In this document: piece by piece, positions 53,797 through 62,959 of the stretch
Layout of the letters: each line of letters starts with the position of its first letter
How positions within the stretch are numbered: position 1 is the first letter of the stretch
Assembly: GCA_934716995.1 (NCBI GenBank)
Contig: CAKUYO010000007.1
Coordinates: 1 to 64,000 of the forward strand
Length of the DNA: 64,000 nucleotides
DNA from: an uncultured Bacteroidales bacterium
GTDB taxonomy: Bacteria; Bacteroidota; Bacteroidia; Bacteroidales; Paludibacteraceae
Direction: 5' to 3'
Made by a program: the position numbers and the translations under genes
The notes under the pieces: generated by a model
What the model was told of the DNA's origin: nothing
The model's input: the letters and a program-made list of their open reading frames with translations, nothing else
The model's database searches: none

Positions 53797-54831
53797 ATGA
53801 AAAAGGTTTTGTTGATTGGTTTCGGGCTGTTGTTTGCATTGGTTTCCAATGCAAACCCGGCAGCCGATTATCAACTCGTGTGGAATATGGATTTCACGGG
53901 CGCATCGCTCAATTCGGATGCGTTCAATATCGAGGTGAACGGCGATGGCGGCGGCAACAACGAGTTGCAGTACTATTGCGAGAAAGGTGTCAGCCTTGGC
54001 GTGGAACCCGTTACGGGCAAGCACTGCCTTATTCTCACCGCTACCAAAGAGAACAACCAAGGCAAAGCCTGCACCTCGGGGCGGGTGAATACGCTCGGTA
54101 AGGTATTCTTTACCTATGGCAAAGTGGAAGCACGTATCTGTTTCCCGCAGACAGCCAACGGCTTGTGGCCGGCGTTCTGGATGATGGGCAACAACTATAG
54201 TGAGGTCGGCTGGCCGCGTTGCGGCGAGTTGGACATCATCGAACTCGGGCATCAGAACGCCTTTGCCAACGGGACGCAAGACCGCTATTTCAATGGTGCT
54301 ATGCATGTGGGTTCTCGTTGGGATGCCGTATGGAGCGATGCGCAATCTGTTACCTACGACTATTCTGTGGAGGACGGTTTCCATACCATCTCGTGCGAGT
54401 GGACCCCCACCTCCGTAGAGATGTTTGTGGACAAGGACATCTATCCCGATGCCAAACCGTATTTCTCTGCCAAGTTGGAACCCAACGACAATGACGATTA
54501 CAACCGCCAACTGATATGGAGCCGTCCTAACTTCATTATATTCAATCTTGCTGTCGGTGGTAATTTCCCTGGTATCTACAATATCAATCAGATTACGGCC
54601 TTGCAGAATGGTTCCCGCGCAATGTATATCGACTATCTCCGTATCTACCAGCGTGGCGATGCAGGCGAGACCTTCGAATCAAAGGTCGCCTCCGAACCTT
54701 TGGAGGATGCCACGGCTATACAGATTCCTTCTGTAAAAGACCAGGCTCGCAAAGTTCTCCGCAACGGCGAAATCCATATCCTCTACAATGGTGCAGAGTA
54801 CAACCTTTTGGGTGAATTGATTAACGAATAA
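53797..54831 (+). CDS. GH16 beta-glucanase with KVLRNG-type C-terminal tail
   Basis: The ATG at 53797 begins the signal peptide MKKVLLIGFGLLFALVSNAN; the longer upstream frame overlaps GH128 and is rejected. The 344-aa protein has a full GH16 domain (about 24-290) with GELDIIE (Glu144, Asp146, Glu149) and FFTYGKVEARICFPQ. The last about 30 residues are KVLRNGEIHILYNGAEYNLL then GELINE, the tail shared with secreted proteins at 2051, 28896 and 31403. No lipobox, so it is a secreted or periplasmic beta-1,3(-1,4/-1,6)-glucanase. Confidence 0.92.
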   Translation: MKKVLLIGFGLLFALVSNANPAADYQLVWNMDFTGASLNSDAFNIEVNGDGGGNNELQYYCEKGVSLGVEPVTGKHCLILTATKENNQGKACTSGRVNTLGKVFFTYGKVEARICFPQTANGLWPAFWMMGNNYSEVGWPRCGELDIIELGHQNAFANGTQDRYFNGAMHVGSRWDAVWSDAQSVTYDYSVEDGFHTISCEWTPTSVEMFVDKDIYPDAKPYFSAKLEPNDNDDYNRQLIWSRPNFIIFNLAVGGNFPGIYNINQITALQNGSRAMYIDYLRIYQRGDAGETFESKVASEPLEDATAIQIPSVKDQARKVLRNGEIHILYNGAEYNLLGELINE

Positions 54832-54858
54832 TTAACGCCAATTAGCGGAGAATAAAAA

Positions 54859-54943
54859 TACCCGATAATGCCTTTTAATGGTGTTTTTAACGCCCTTAAA
54901 TGGAGAATTATAACGCCCTTAAACGGAGTAAAAAGTAAGTTAT
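54859..54943 (+). repeat. Family G leader repeat, copy 2
   Basis: ACCCGATAATGCCTTTTAAT is followed by two tandem units of AACGCCCTTAAA(T/C)GGAG ending just before the GH16 ATG. Similar to the leader of the ECF sigma gene. Confidence 0.65.
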
Positions 54944-55927
54944 ATGGAATACACACGTACATATCTGTTCTTGGCTCTTGGTTCCTTGTTCATTGTCTTT
55001 CTTTCGTCGTGTACGCCGAAAGAATCCTACACCCTCGTCTGGGAGGACAATTTCGATGCCGACACCATCAACACCGCCTACTGGAACCTCGAGGACAACG
55101 CCCGCGGCGGCGGCAATGCGGAGATGCAGTACTACACCCCGCGCAATGCCACTATTGAGCGGCACCCTGTAACTGGCGAGACCTGCCTCGTGCTGAACGC
55201 CAAGCGTGAGGACTACCGCAACCGCCCTGCTACCTCGGTGCGTATGAACACGCAGGACAAGGTTACTGTCCAATACGGCAAAATCGAGGCGCGCATCGCT
55301 TTTCCCTACACCGCCAACGGTATCTGGCCTGCTTTCTGGATGCTCGGCAACGACCTTGCTACCGACCTCGGCAACAATGACGATGTGGACACCCGCGCAA
55401 CCGAACTCGCCCGCCAAGGACGCTGTGTTTGGCCCCGCTGCGGAGAAATCGACATCGTGGAGATGGGGCATAAGACAGGTATCGAACAGGGTATCCAAGA
55501 CCGCTATTTCAATGGCGCAGCCCACTGGGGCGAAGCGTTCAACAACGGCAAGTACCCCAACAAAGCGGGGATGTGCGAGGCTCCGTACCCCGTGCAGGGC
55601 GGTTTTCATCTCTTTACGGTCATTTGGACTGCGGACACCCTCGCGATGTACCTTGACCTCGACCAATACCCCGATGTTGCCCCCTACTTCGCCCTCTCAC
55701 TCCGCAACAAGGACATCAATGAGCCCGGGCATTATTTCAACAAGCCTTTCTACCTCGTGCTGAACCTTGCCGTGGGTGGCTTCTTCCCCGGCTTGCCCAC
55801 CACGCCCAAGTACCCCGAAGTGGTTACGGCGGACGACCCCAATTTCCAACAGATTACAGGTATTCCCGCCGACGGCACTCCCGTCAAGATGTACGTGGAC
55901 TACATCCGTGTCTATCAACATAAATAA
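54944..55927 (+). CDS. GH16 beta-glucanase lipoprotein
   Basis: The 327-aa lipoprotein has lipobox Cys23 (VFLSSC) and a GH16 domain across the rest, with CGEIDIVE (Glu168, Asp170, Glu173), YGKIEARIAFPYTANGIWPA, FWMLG and the C-terminal VKMYVDYIRVYQ. It is related to the previous GH16 in GMEH/HQN-type loops (KTGIEQGIQDRYFNGAAHWG parallels NAFANGTQDRYFNGAMHVG), so the two likely arose by duplication. It contains a longer loop near residues 138-162 (LATDLGNNDDVDTRATELAR). Role: surface beta-glucan cleavage. Confidence 0.93.
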   Translation: MEYTRTYLFLALGSLFIVFLSSCTPKESYTLVWEDNFDADTINTAYWNLEDNARGGGNAEMQYYTPRNATIERHPVTGETCLVLNAKREDYRNRPATSVRMNTQDKVTVQYGKIEARIAFPYTANGIWPAFWMLGNDLATDLGNNDDVDTRATELARQGRCVWPRCGEIDIVEMGHKTGIEQGIQDRYFNGAAHWGEAFNNGKYPNKAGMCEAPYPVQGGFHLFTVIWTADTLAMYLDLDQYPDVAPYFALSLRNKDINEPGHYFNKPFYLVLNLAVGGFFPGLPTTPKYPEVVTADDPNFQQITGIPADGTPVKMYVDYIRVYQHK

Positions 55928-55971
55928 TGTGTAAATTAACGTCAGTTCGATATACGTAACTAATAGTATTC

Positions 55972-56085
55972 TTTGCCGCCGTAGGCAATAAGATTTAGGG
56001 CAATGTATGGCTGTATAGTTATAGATTTATTTAGATTTCTTGCCCCAAAGGGCAAAGGAGTTTTTATCTCGAACTCACGTTAAAT
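55972..56085 (+). repeat. Family B repeat, copy 4, with inverted ends
   Basis: TTTGCCGCCGTAGGCAATAA ... CTTGCCCCAAAGGGCAAAGG. The flanks TTAACGTCAGTTCGATAT (55937-55954) and the reverse-complement-type end ATCTCGAACTCACGTTAA (56068-56085) form imperfect terminal inverted repeats, MITE-like. Confidence 0.75.
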
Positions 56086-56138
56086 TAGCAAATGCCATTT
56101 ACAAATTTACACACTTACAAATTTACAAATTCTTACCA

Positions 56139-57587
56139 ATGCATCTCTCCGTCAAAGAAAAACTCGGCTACAGCCTTGGTGACACCGCCTCCCACTTTGT
56201 GTGGGATATGGTCAATTTCTGGTTGATTTTCTACTACACCGATGTGGCGGGTATCAGTATCGGCTGGGCGACAACCATCGCTATCCTCGGTACGATTATG
56301 GATGCCGTTATGGATCCGATCGTCGGTATCTGGGCGGATCGCACCAATACCCGTTGGGGTAAGTTCCGTCCGTTCATTCTCTTCGGTGCCGTTCCTTTTG
56401 CGCTCTGCGCCCTTCTCGCTTTCTGGGGACCGTCGCTTACGGGCAATGCGCAGATAGCCTACGTGCTGGTTACGTTTGTTATGCTCCGTGTCATCTATGC
56501 TATCGTCAATATCCCTTATTCGTCTCTCGGTGCGGTGATGACCAATGACACTATCGAGCGTGCGGGGCTCAACTCCTATCGTTTTGTGGCGGCGAATATC
56601 GGGCAACTCATTGTCTCGGGGCTTGCGCTCTATGGTGTCTATTACCTCGGTACGCTGTGCGTCTCGGGTATTGACTATTCCACTATGGCAAACGACGAAG
56701 CCCGCAAACTCTTTGCCGAAGCGTCCGCTGGTAATGCCGCTTTGGTCAGCAGTGCCTACCGGTACGGTTTCCGTTGTCTCGTGGCTATCTTTGGTCTGAT
56801 TAGCGTCGTGCTGCTGTTTTTTACGTTCTTCTCCACGTGCGAGCGTGTCGCTCCCGCTGCCAAGCAGGATACCAATCTCTTCCGTGATTTCGGTTCGCTT
56901 TTCCAAAACCGCCCGTGGGTGGTTCTTACGCTGGTAGGTATCGTGTCGTTTATTATGTTCGCTATCCAGAACATCTCCGCCACCTACTACTTCAAGTATT
57001 TCTGTGATGCCGAGTCCAAGAGCCAGTTGTTCAACCTATTGGGTACTGTCGCTCTTATCATTGCCATCCCGTTCACCAAGCCCCTTGTCGCACGCTATGG
57101 CGGGCGTAACCTCTATATCGTCTGCTCGCTTCTGTCGGGTTTATTCTTCTGTCTGCTCTTTTTTGCGGGCACCAACTTTGTGCTGGTCAATGTCTTCAAC
57201 TGCCTTGCCAAGATCTCCTATGCCCCCGCAATCTCGCTTCTCTGGACTATGCTCGCCGATGCAGCGGACTATGGCGACTGGAAGTTCAACCGCCGCACCA
57301 CGGGGCTTTGTCTCTCTGCCGCGGTCTTTGCGCAGAAGATCGGTTGGTCTGTCGGTGCGGCTATTTTGGGGGCTATTATGAGTAATGTGGGCTTTGATCC
57401 GGCTACTATGACTACTTCTGAGATACAGGCGGTTCCCGAGATTATGTCCACTATCCACGTGCTCTTCGGTATAGTCCCCGGTGTCCTCTATGCGTCGTGT
57501 GCTATCCTCCTCGCTTTCTACAATATTGACAAACCTACGCTGGAGATTATGAAAAAAGAGTTGGAAGAGCGCCGTGCCGCAGAATAA
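56139..57587 (+). CDS. GPH-family (MelB-like) oligosaccharide:cation symporter
   Basis: The ATG at 56139 (MHLSVKEKLGYSLGDTASHF) is the family start; the upstream extension lies in repeat B. The 482-aa inner-membrane protein has about 12 hydrophobic segments. GPH signatures include LGYSLGDTASHFVWDMVNFW, the MDAVMDPIVGIWADRTNTRW loop, GKFRPF and the central loop ISYAPAISLLWTMLADAADY. It should import gluco-oligosaccharides released in the periplasm. Its place between GH16 and the phosphorylase fits laminari-oligosaccharide uptake (inference). Confidence 0.92.
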   Translation: MHLSVKEKLGYSLGDTASHFVWDMVNFWLIFYYTDVAGISIGWATTIAILGTIMDAVMDPIVGIWADRTNTRWGKFRPFILFGAVPFALCALLAFWGPSLTGNAQIAYVLVTFVMLRVIYAIVNIPYSSLGAVMTNDTIERAGLNSYRFVAANIGQLIVSGLALYGVYYLGTLCVSGIDYSTMANDEARKLFAEASAGNAALVSSAYRYGFRCLVAIFGLISVVLLFFTFFSTCERVAPAAKQDTNLFRDFGSLFQNRPWVVLTLVGIVSFIMFAIQNISATYYFKYFCDAESKSQLFNLLGTVALIIAIPFTKPLVARYGGRNLYIVCSLLSGLFFCLLFFAGTNFVLVNVFNCLAKISYAPAISLLWTMLADAADYGDWKFNRRTTGLCLSAAVFAQKIGWSVGAAILGAIMSNVGFDPATMTTSEIQAVPEIMSTIHVLFGIVPGVLYASCAILLAFYNIDKPTLEIMKKELEERRAAE

Positions 57588-57607
57588 TACCTTCGTGCTT
57601 GCAACAA

Positions 57608-57673
57608 TAGGTGATTGATAGGTGATTGATAGGTGATTCCGCATAGGATAGGCTTAGGATGCACTTAGGATAG
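57608..57673 (+). repeat. Family H repeat, copy 2, GGTGATTGATA tandem
   Basis: GGTGATTGATAGGTGATTGA then GGTGATTCCGCATAGGATAG. Matches 33527-33572. Confidence 0.65.
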
Positions 57674-57700
57674 AGTACCTTTTGATAATTTTCGTCCATT

Positions 57701-57724
57701 TTTCTTGCCGCTTGCGGCATAGGA
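57701..57724 (+). repeat. Half copy of repeat B (hairpin only)
   Basis: TTTCTTGCCGCTTGCGGCAT, directly before the phosphorylase gene. Confidence 0.55.
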
Positions 57725-57743
57725 TACTAAACAAAATACAGCA

Positions 57744-60700
57744 ATGAACGCAACAGAAAATACAAATGTAGCAGGATGCTACCTGACCATCAACGGCGAA
57801 AAGTACTATTTGATAGAGAACTACGACCAAATGCAGCCGTTCTTTATCAGTCTTGCCAGTGATACCGACCTCTGGATGTACATATCCTCCACGGGCGGTC
57901 TTACTTGTGGTCGTCGCAATCCCGAGCAAGTCTTGTTCCCTTACTACACCGACGACAAGGTCACCGAGAACTACGAGCACACCGGCGCCAAAACCCTCAT
58001 CAGAATAGTGTCCGATACTGCCAACTCCCCCTCTCCGAAGAGGGGGACGGGGGGAGTCCCGCTTCTCTGGGAACCTTTCTCCGACCGCTACATGGGTCTC
58101 TACTCTGTCCATCGTAGCATTGCCAAATCCGTCACGGGCAACAAGTTGCTCTTCATCGAGCAGAACCTTGACCTCGGACTGACCTTCTCCTACCTGTGGA
58201 CGGCAGCCGACCGTTTCGGTTGGGTACGCCGCGCGATGCTCCACAACGACACCGACCAACCCATCACGGTGGAACTATTGGATGGTTTGCAGAACGTGAT
58301 GCCGTCGGGCGTAGAGCAGAAGACGCAGAACGTGTTCTCCACCCTTGTCGATGCTTACAAGAAAACCGAACAGGTGCCAAACACAGGTATGGTCTTGTTC
58401 CGCATGGAGGCTATCCTTGTCGATAGAGCCGAACCGAGTGAATCCCTCCGTTGCAACAGCATCTATACACTGGGCTTGCAGAACGCCGAATACCTCACCT
58501 CCTCCCGCCAACTGGATGCCTTCCGCAAAGGCGAACCCATCACTGCCGAACCCGAGTCCAAAGGTGTGCGCGGGGCTGTCCTTGCGCATACCGTGCAGAC
58601 CCTCAACGCAGGCGACTCCCGTACGTGGTACAACGTCTGTGATGTCATGCAGGATGCCGCACAGGTGCGCAGCAGTCTGCGTTTTATGCAGCAGCCGGAC
58701 GCTACCGCACAGATAGAAAACGCCATTGCCCAAGCCACTGAGACCCTTCGTGCTATCGTCGGGCAGAACGACGGTATCCAGCAGACAGCCGACGAAGCGG
58801 GTATGGCACGCCATTTCGCCAACACGCTTTTCAATACCATGCGTGGAGGCTTCTATTGCGACAACTATACGATTGATACACGGGCGTTTGCCAAACATAT
58901 AGACATCTTCAATCACGCCCTCGCAGAGCAATACCGCGGCTTCCTCAACGGGCTTCCCGAGAAACTGACGTACAGCCGCCTTGAGGAACTGGTACTTGCG
59001 CAGCAGGACCACCAACTGCACCGTCTCTTCATGGAGTACTTGCCGCTCACTTTCTCCCGCCGACACGGAGACCCGAGCCGACCATGGAATATGTTTGACA
59101 TTCGTGTGAACGATCGGAACGGCAAGCGTCTCATCTCCTATCAGGGCAACTGGCGCGACATCTTCCAGAACTGGGAAGCACTCTCGCTCTCCTATCCCGA
59201 CTATGTCAATGGTATCATAGCCAAGTTCCTCAATGCCACCACCGCCGATGGCTACAACCCCTACAAAGTAACCTCCGAGGGTATCGACTGGGAGGTCATT
59301 GAGCCTGAGAACCCGTGGTCGAATATCGGCTATTGGGGAGACCACCAGATTATCTACCTCTGTCGTCTGCTCGAACTCAGTTTCGCACACGACCCCTCCG
59401 CCCTCCGCGATATGTTGGGCAACCGGGAGTTTGCCTTTGCCAATGTGCCATACCGCTTCCGTTCTTACGATGAGATAGTGGCAAACCCAAAAGACTCTAT
59501 CTGTTTCGATACCGACCTGCACAAGCACATCCTCGCTCTCCTGCCCACCTACGGACAGGACGCACGCCTTGTGCTGGATATAAAGCACAACCAACCGCTT
59601 TTGGTTACATTCACAGAGAAGATACTTATCACCCTGCTTACCAAACTGAGCAACTTCATTCCCGAGGCGGGTATATGGATGAACACCCTCCGCCCCGAGT
59701 GGAACGATGCGAACAACGCCCTCGTCGGATATGGTACCTCAATGGTAACGCTCTGTTATATACGCCGTTTCGTAGCGTTCTTGCAGCAACTGTACACAGG
59801 TGTGGACGCTTCGTATGCACTCTCCAAAGAGGTTGTCGTCTTCCTGCGTGATATATTGAGTGCCTTTGCCGCCCACGACATAGAGTGTGCAGGCAAACCC
59901 TTGTCGTTCACCGACGAGTCCCGCCGCACCTTTATCGACACCGTCGGTCGTGCCGGCGAGACCTACCGCAATGCTGTCTATGCCGGTCATTCGGGCGAAA
60001 AGGTAGAGTTAAGCACAGACCTCCTGCTCCAATTCCTTACCAAAGTACAGACCTATATAGACGCCTCCATCGCCGTCAATAAACGCAAAGACGGACTCTA
60101 TCACGCCTACAATCTTGTATCTTTCAACTCTCAACACTCAACTGTCCAAGTCACTCATCTCTACGAGATGCTCGAAGGACAGGTCGCAGTCCTCTCTGCG
60201 GGTGTTCTTTCTCCTGCCGAGGCGGCAGACCTGTTGGACGCAATGCGTCAGTCTGCCCTCTACCGTCCGGACCAGCGCAGTTATATGCTTTACCCGAACC
60301 GTCGCCGCCCCTCGTTCTTGGAGAAGAACAACCTCCCTGCGGACGCTCTCACACTGCCCGTAGTACAACGTCTGTTGGCTGACCATGCCACAGACATTCT
60401 CGTTCAGGACTGCGAGGGTGGGGTACACTTCAATGCAGGTTTCAATAATGCGGATTTTCTTGCACGTGCTATCGACGCTTCGCAGGAGACCGTCAGCGCA
60501 GAGGAACGCCGTCAACTGCTTGACCTCTATGAGCGTATGTTCAACCACCACGCCTTCACGGGTCGTTCCGGTACGTTCTACAAATACGAGGGCTTGGGTT
60601 GTATCTATTGGCACATGGTCAGCAAACTCCTTGTTGCTATCGGTGAGAATATCCAAAGTGCCCTTGATACCCACGCTGACGCAGCCGTTATCGACCGTCT

Positions 60701-61130
60701 CAAAGCCCACTATGCCGCTGTGCAAGAGGGTATCGGTGCCCACAAGTCCCCTGCCGAATACGGTTCCTTCCCCTTTGACGCCTATTCGCATACGCCCACA
60801 ATGATGGGGTGCCAACAGCCGGGTATGACAGGACAAGTCAAAGAGGACATTATCTCTCGTTTCTTTGAACTTGGTCTGCATGTCATCAATGGCGAGATAC
60901 ATATCCAAACGGCAATGCTCCGCCCCGAAGAGTTCAAGGATGGCGAACTGCGTTTCACCTATTGCCAAACGCCTTTCGTCTATCGCCTTTCCGACCACGA
61001 CGGTATTGATATCGAGATGAGCAACGGCGAAACGGTGCATTGCGCATTGTGCATTACGCATTCTCTCGCTCGTCACATCTTCTCCCGCGACACCCAAGTC
61101 AAACAAGTCATCGTAAACATCAAACAATAA
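57744..61130 (+). CDS. Very large cytosolic glycoside phosphorylase (GH149/GH161/GH94-type), probable beta-1,3-oligoglucan phosphorylase
   Basis: The 1128-aa protein has no signal peptide, so it is cytosolic. It shows the phosphorylase layout: N-terminal beta-sandwich (DTDLWMYISSTGGLTCGRRN, LVDRAEPSESLRCNS), helical barrel (SNIGYWGDHQIIYLCRLLEL, ENPW) and C-terminal domain (YKYEGLGCIYWHMVSKLLVA). About 1100 residues and a laminarin-locus position point to GH149 or GH161, which phosphorolyse beta-1,3-gluco-oligosaccharides to glucose 1-phosphate, rather than about 800-aa GH94 enzymes. A family A repeat encodes residues about 94-106 (SPSPKRGTGGVPL), and a GCATTGTG stretch encodes HCALCITHS near the C-terminus. 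Family placement is inferred. Confidence 0.75.
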   Translation: MNATENTNVAGCYLTINGEKYYLIENYDQMQPFFISLASDTDLWMYISSTGGLTCGRRNPEQVLFPYYTDDKVTENYEHTGAKTLIRIVSDTANSPSPKRGTGGVPLLWEPFSDRYMGLYSVHRSIAKSVTGNKLLFIEQNLDLGLTFSYLWTAADRFGWVRRAMLHNDTDQPITVELLDGLQNVMPSGVEQKTQNVFSTLVDAYKKTEQVPNTGMVLFRMEAILVDRAEPSESLRCNSIYTLGLQNAEYLTSSRQLDAFRKGEPITAEPESKGVRGAVLAHTVQTLNAGDSRTWYNVCDVMQDAAQVRSSLRFMQQPDATAQIENAIAQATETLRAIVGQNDGIQQTADEAGMARHFANTLFNTMRGGFYCDNYTIDTRAFAKHIDIFNHALAEQYRGFLNGLPEKLTYSRLEELVLAQQDHQLHRLFMEYLPLTFSRRHGDPSRPWNMFDIRVNDRNGKRLISYQGNWRDIFQNWEALSLSYPDYVNGIIAKFLNATTADGYNPYKVTSEGIDWEVIEPENPWSNIGYWGDHQIIYLCRLLELSFAHDPSALRDMLGNREFAFANVPYRFRSYDEIVANPKDSICFDTDLHKHILALLPTYGQDARLVLDIKHNQPLLVTFTEKILITLLTKLSNFIPEAGIWMNTLRPEWNDANNALVGYGTSMVTLCYIRRFVAFLQQLYTGVDASYALSKEVVVFLRDILSAFAAHDIECAGKPLSFTDESRRTFIDTVGRAGETYRNAVYAGHSGEKVELSTDLLLQFLTKVQTYIDASIAVNKRKDGLYHAYNLVSFNSQHSTVQVTHLYEMLEGQVAVLSAGVLSPAEAADLLDAMRQSALYRPDQRSYMLYPNRRRPSFLEKNNLPADALTLPVVQRLLADHATDILVQDCEGGVHFNAGFNNADFLARAIDASQETVSAEERRQLLDLYERMFNHHAFTGRSGTFYKYEGLGCIYWHMVSKLLVAIGENIQSALDTHADAAVIDRLKAHYAAVQEGIGAHKSPAEYGSFPFDAYSHTPTMMGCQQPGMTGQVKEDIISRFFELGLHVINGEIHIQTAMLRPEEFKDGELRFTYCQTPFVYRLSDHDGIDIEMSNGETVHCALCITHSLARHIFSRDTQVKQVIVNIKQ
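58023..58061 (-). repeat. Family A repeat inside the phosphorylase gene
   Basis: AACTCCCCCTCTCCGAAGAG then GGGGACGGGGGGAGTCCC, in frame at residues about 94-106. Confidence 0.78.
61037..61063 (+). repeat. CATTGTG-like repeat inside the phosphorylase gene
   Basis: GCATTGCGCATTGTGCATTA then CGCATT, encoding part of HCALCITHS. Related to 39662-39695. Confidence 0.65.
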
Positions 61131-61248
61131 TTGAAACTATATCCTCGTAGTAGTTGCTGATAATTGTTGATATAGTTGTTATAAGTTGTTGACTTAAAAT
61201 CTATATTTGAATAATTTTTGACCATATTAGTCTAAAACAATATCCGTT
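61131..61248 (+). other. Intergenic repeat before GH30
   Basis: GTTGATATAGTTGTTATAAG then TTGTTGACTTAAAATCTATA resembles 62904-62959 before GH3. TTTGAATAATTTTTGACCAT resembles 37420-37444. Confidence 0.55.
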
Positions 61249-62901
61249 ATGAGAGTACCCAACATATTCCGTTCAGTTCTTCCCTTTCTTTGGAGGGGGC
61301 TGGGGGGAGGTTTATTGTTCCTGTGTTCCTGCAGCCAAGTCCGTACCTCGCAGGTATTGCTAACTTCCGCAGATGGCAGCAAATGTGCCGCTACAGAAGC
61401 CGTAGTCTTCACCCGCGGTACAGCCACCGATGCCTTTGTTATCAACCCGCAGGAGAAACGCCAGACCATTGACGGTATCGGTGGTTCGCTCACCGAGTCC
61501 TCCGCTTTTGTCTTGGCATGTGTCTCGCCCGAGCAGCGTCAGTCCATTCTTGAAGAACTATATGGCGAGCAGGGGGCGAATTTCTCTGTCTCCCGTACGC
61601 AGATTGGTGCCAGTGATTTCTCGGTGGAGGGGCTCTACTCGTTGGCGGAGCAGCCGGGCGATACCGCCCTTGCGTCTTTCTCGCTCAACCGTGACAAAGA
61701 GGGTTTCTCCTGTGCCAAGTACCCGCAAGTGCAGGATACCACTTACGACCTCTTCTATCTGATGAAAGACATCGCCCGTATCAAACAGAACCAGCAGGAT
61801 AAGACCTACAAGATACTTGCCTCGCCTTGGACAGCCCCTGCTTGGATGAAGGACAACGGTCGTTACTACCAGCGTGATGCCGAGGCGCGTCGGGGCGGAA
61901 TGTTGCTGCCGCAGTACTACCAAACGTATGCTGACTATATCGTCCGTTACCTCGAAGCATGGCGCGAAGAGGGTGTCTCGTTCTGGGCGGTTACTCCCGA
62001 GAACGAACCGATGGGCAACGACGGCGGCTGGGAGAGTATGGAGATGTCCCCCGCTGTTGAGGCGGAGTTTATCGGCAAATATCTCGGTCCTACTATGGCG
62101 GCACATGGCTTCGGTGATGTGCAGATCTTCGGTTTCGACCAGAACATCTTCGAGATGGGACCCTACACTTCAGCCATCTACGGCGACCCGCAGGCAAACG
62201 CCTACACGTCGGGAATGGCGGTGCATTGGTATGGCAGCACTGTCTCCTGCTTCCCCGAGGTGCTGGATTCCATTCACGCCCTCTATCCCGACAAGACCAT
62301 CTTCCATTCCGAAGGCTGTATCGACAACCTCGGTTGCCCCGCTTGGGATGGTGTTACCGACCCCGAAGGGTTCACCGAGTCGGGCTGGTTCAACAACGAT
62401 GCTTTTTGGTGGAACCCCGAGGCAACCGACTGGGCATATTCCACGCCTTTCTGGCCGGACTGGCACCCCAAATATGCTGCCGTTCACCGCTATGCACAAT
62501 ATATCATCGATGGGGTGAATCATTGGATGACGGGTCTTGCCGACTGGAATATCGTCCTCGACTCTATCGGCGGTCCCAACCACGTGGGTAACTATGCCGC
62601 CGCACCTGTGATGATTGATTATCAGAATGATATTATTTATTATACCCCTTACTACTACGCCCTCAAGCAACTGAGCCGCTCGCTCCGTCCTGGTGATGTC
62701 GTCTTGGGTATGACCGCCCCCGCCGGCAAACCCTGTTTGCACGTCTGTGCCGTAGAGAAACCCGACGGCTCCTATTCGGTCAATATCCTCAACCGTGCAG
62801 ACCACGCAGAAAATGTTCCCCTCCAAATCGGCACTTACACGACTACTGTCCCTATGCCCGCCAACGCATTGAAGACTTTATTATTCACCTTACCTGAATA
62901 G
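61249..62901 (+). CDS. GH30 glycoside hydrolase lipoprotein, probable beta-1,6/1,3-glucanase
   Basis: The 550-aa protein has a GH30 barrel with flanking beta-sandwich: FVINPQEKRQTIDGIGGSLT at about 64, SPWTAPAWMK, VTPENEP with acid/base Glu253 and HSEG with nucleophile Glu355. The C-terminal VNILNRADHAENVPLQIG strand completes the sandwich. GH30 members of laminarin loci remove beta-1,6 side chains. The signal peptide (RSVLPFLWRGLGGGLLFL, then lipobox Cys28) is encoded by a family A repeat, as in the downstream GH3. The outer-membrane or periplasmic face is inferred. Confidence 0.93.
   Translation: MRVPNIFRSVLPFLWRGLGGGLLFLCSCSQVRTSQVLLTSADGSKCAATEAVVFTRGTATDAFVINPQEKRQTIDGIGGSLTESSAFVLACVSPEQRQSILEELYGEQGANFSVSRTQIGASDFSVEGLYSLAEQPGDTALASFSLNRDKEGFSCAKYPQVQDTTYDLFYLMKDIARIKQNQQDKTYKILASPWTAPAWMKDNGRYYQRDAEARRGGMLLPQYYQTYADYIVRYLEAWREEGVSFWAVTPENEPMGNDGGWESMEMSPAVEAEFIGKYLGPTMAAHGFGDVQIFGFDQNIFEMGPYTSAIYGDPQANAYTSGMAVHWYGSTVSCFPEVLDSIHALYPDKTIFHSEGCIDNLGCPAWDGVTDPEGFTESGWFNNDAFWWNPEATDWAYSTPFWPDWHPKYAAVHRYAQYIIDGVNHWMTGLADWNIVLDSIGGPNHVGNYAAAPVMIDYQNDIIYYTPYYYALKQLSRSLRPGDVVLGMTAPAGKPCLHVCAVEKPDGSYSVNILNRADHAENVPLQIGTYTTTVPMPANALKTLLFTLPE
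61285..61313 (-). repeat. Family A repeat in the GH30 signal peptide
   Basis: TTTCTTTGGAGGGGGCTGGG then GGGAGGTTT, read in frame as FLWRGLGGGL. Confidence 0.8.
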
Positions 62902-62903
62902 TT

Positions 62904-62959
62904 GTTGGTCATTGTTGGTATTGTTGTTGCAAGTTGTTGACTTAAAAATATATTTGAAT
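62904..62959 (+). repeat. Intergenic repeat before GH3
   Basis: GTTGGTATTGTTGTTGCAAG then TTGTTGACTTAAAAATATAT resembles the segment before GH30 at 61155-61210. Confidence 0.6.
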
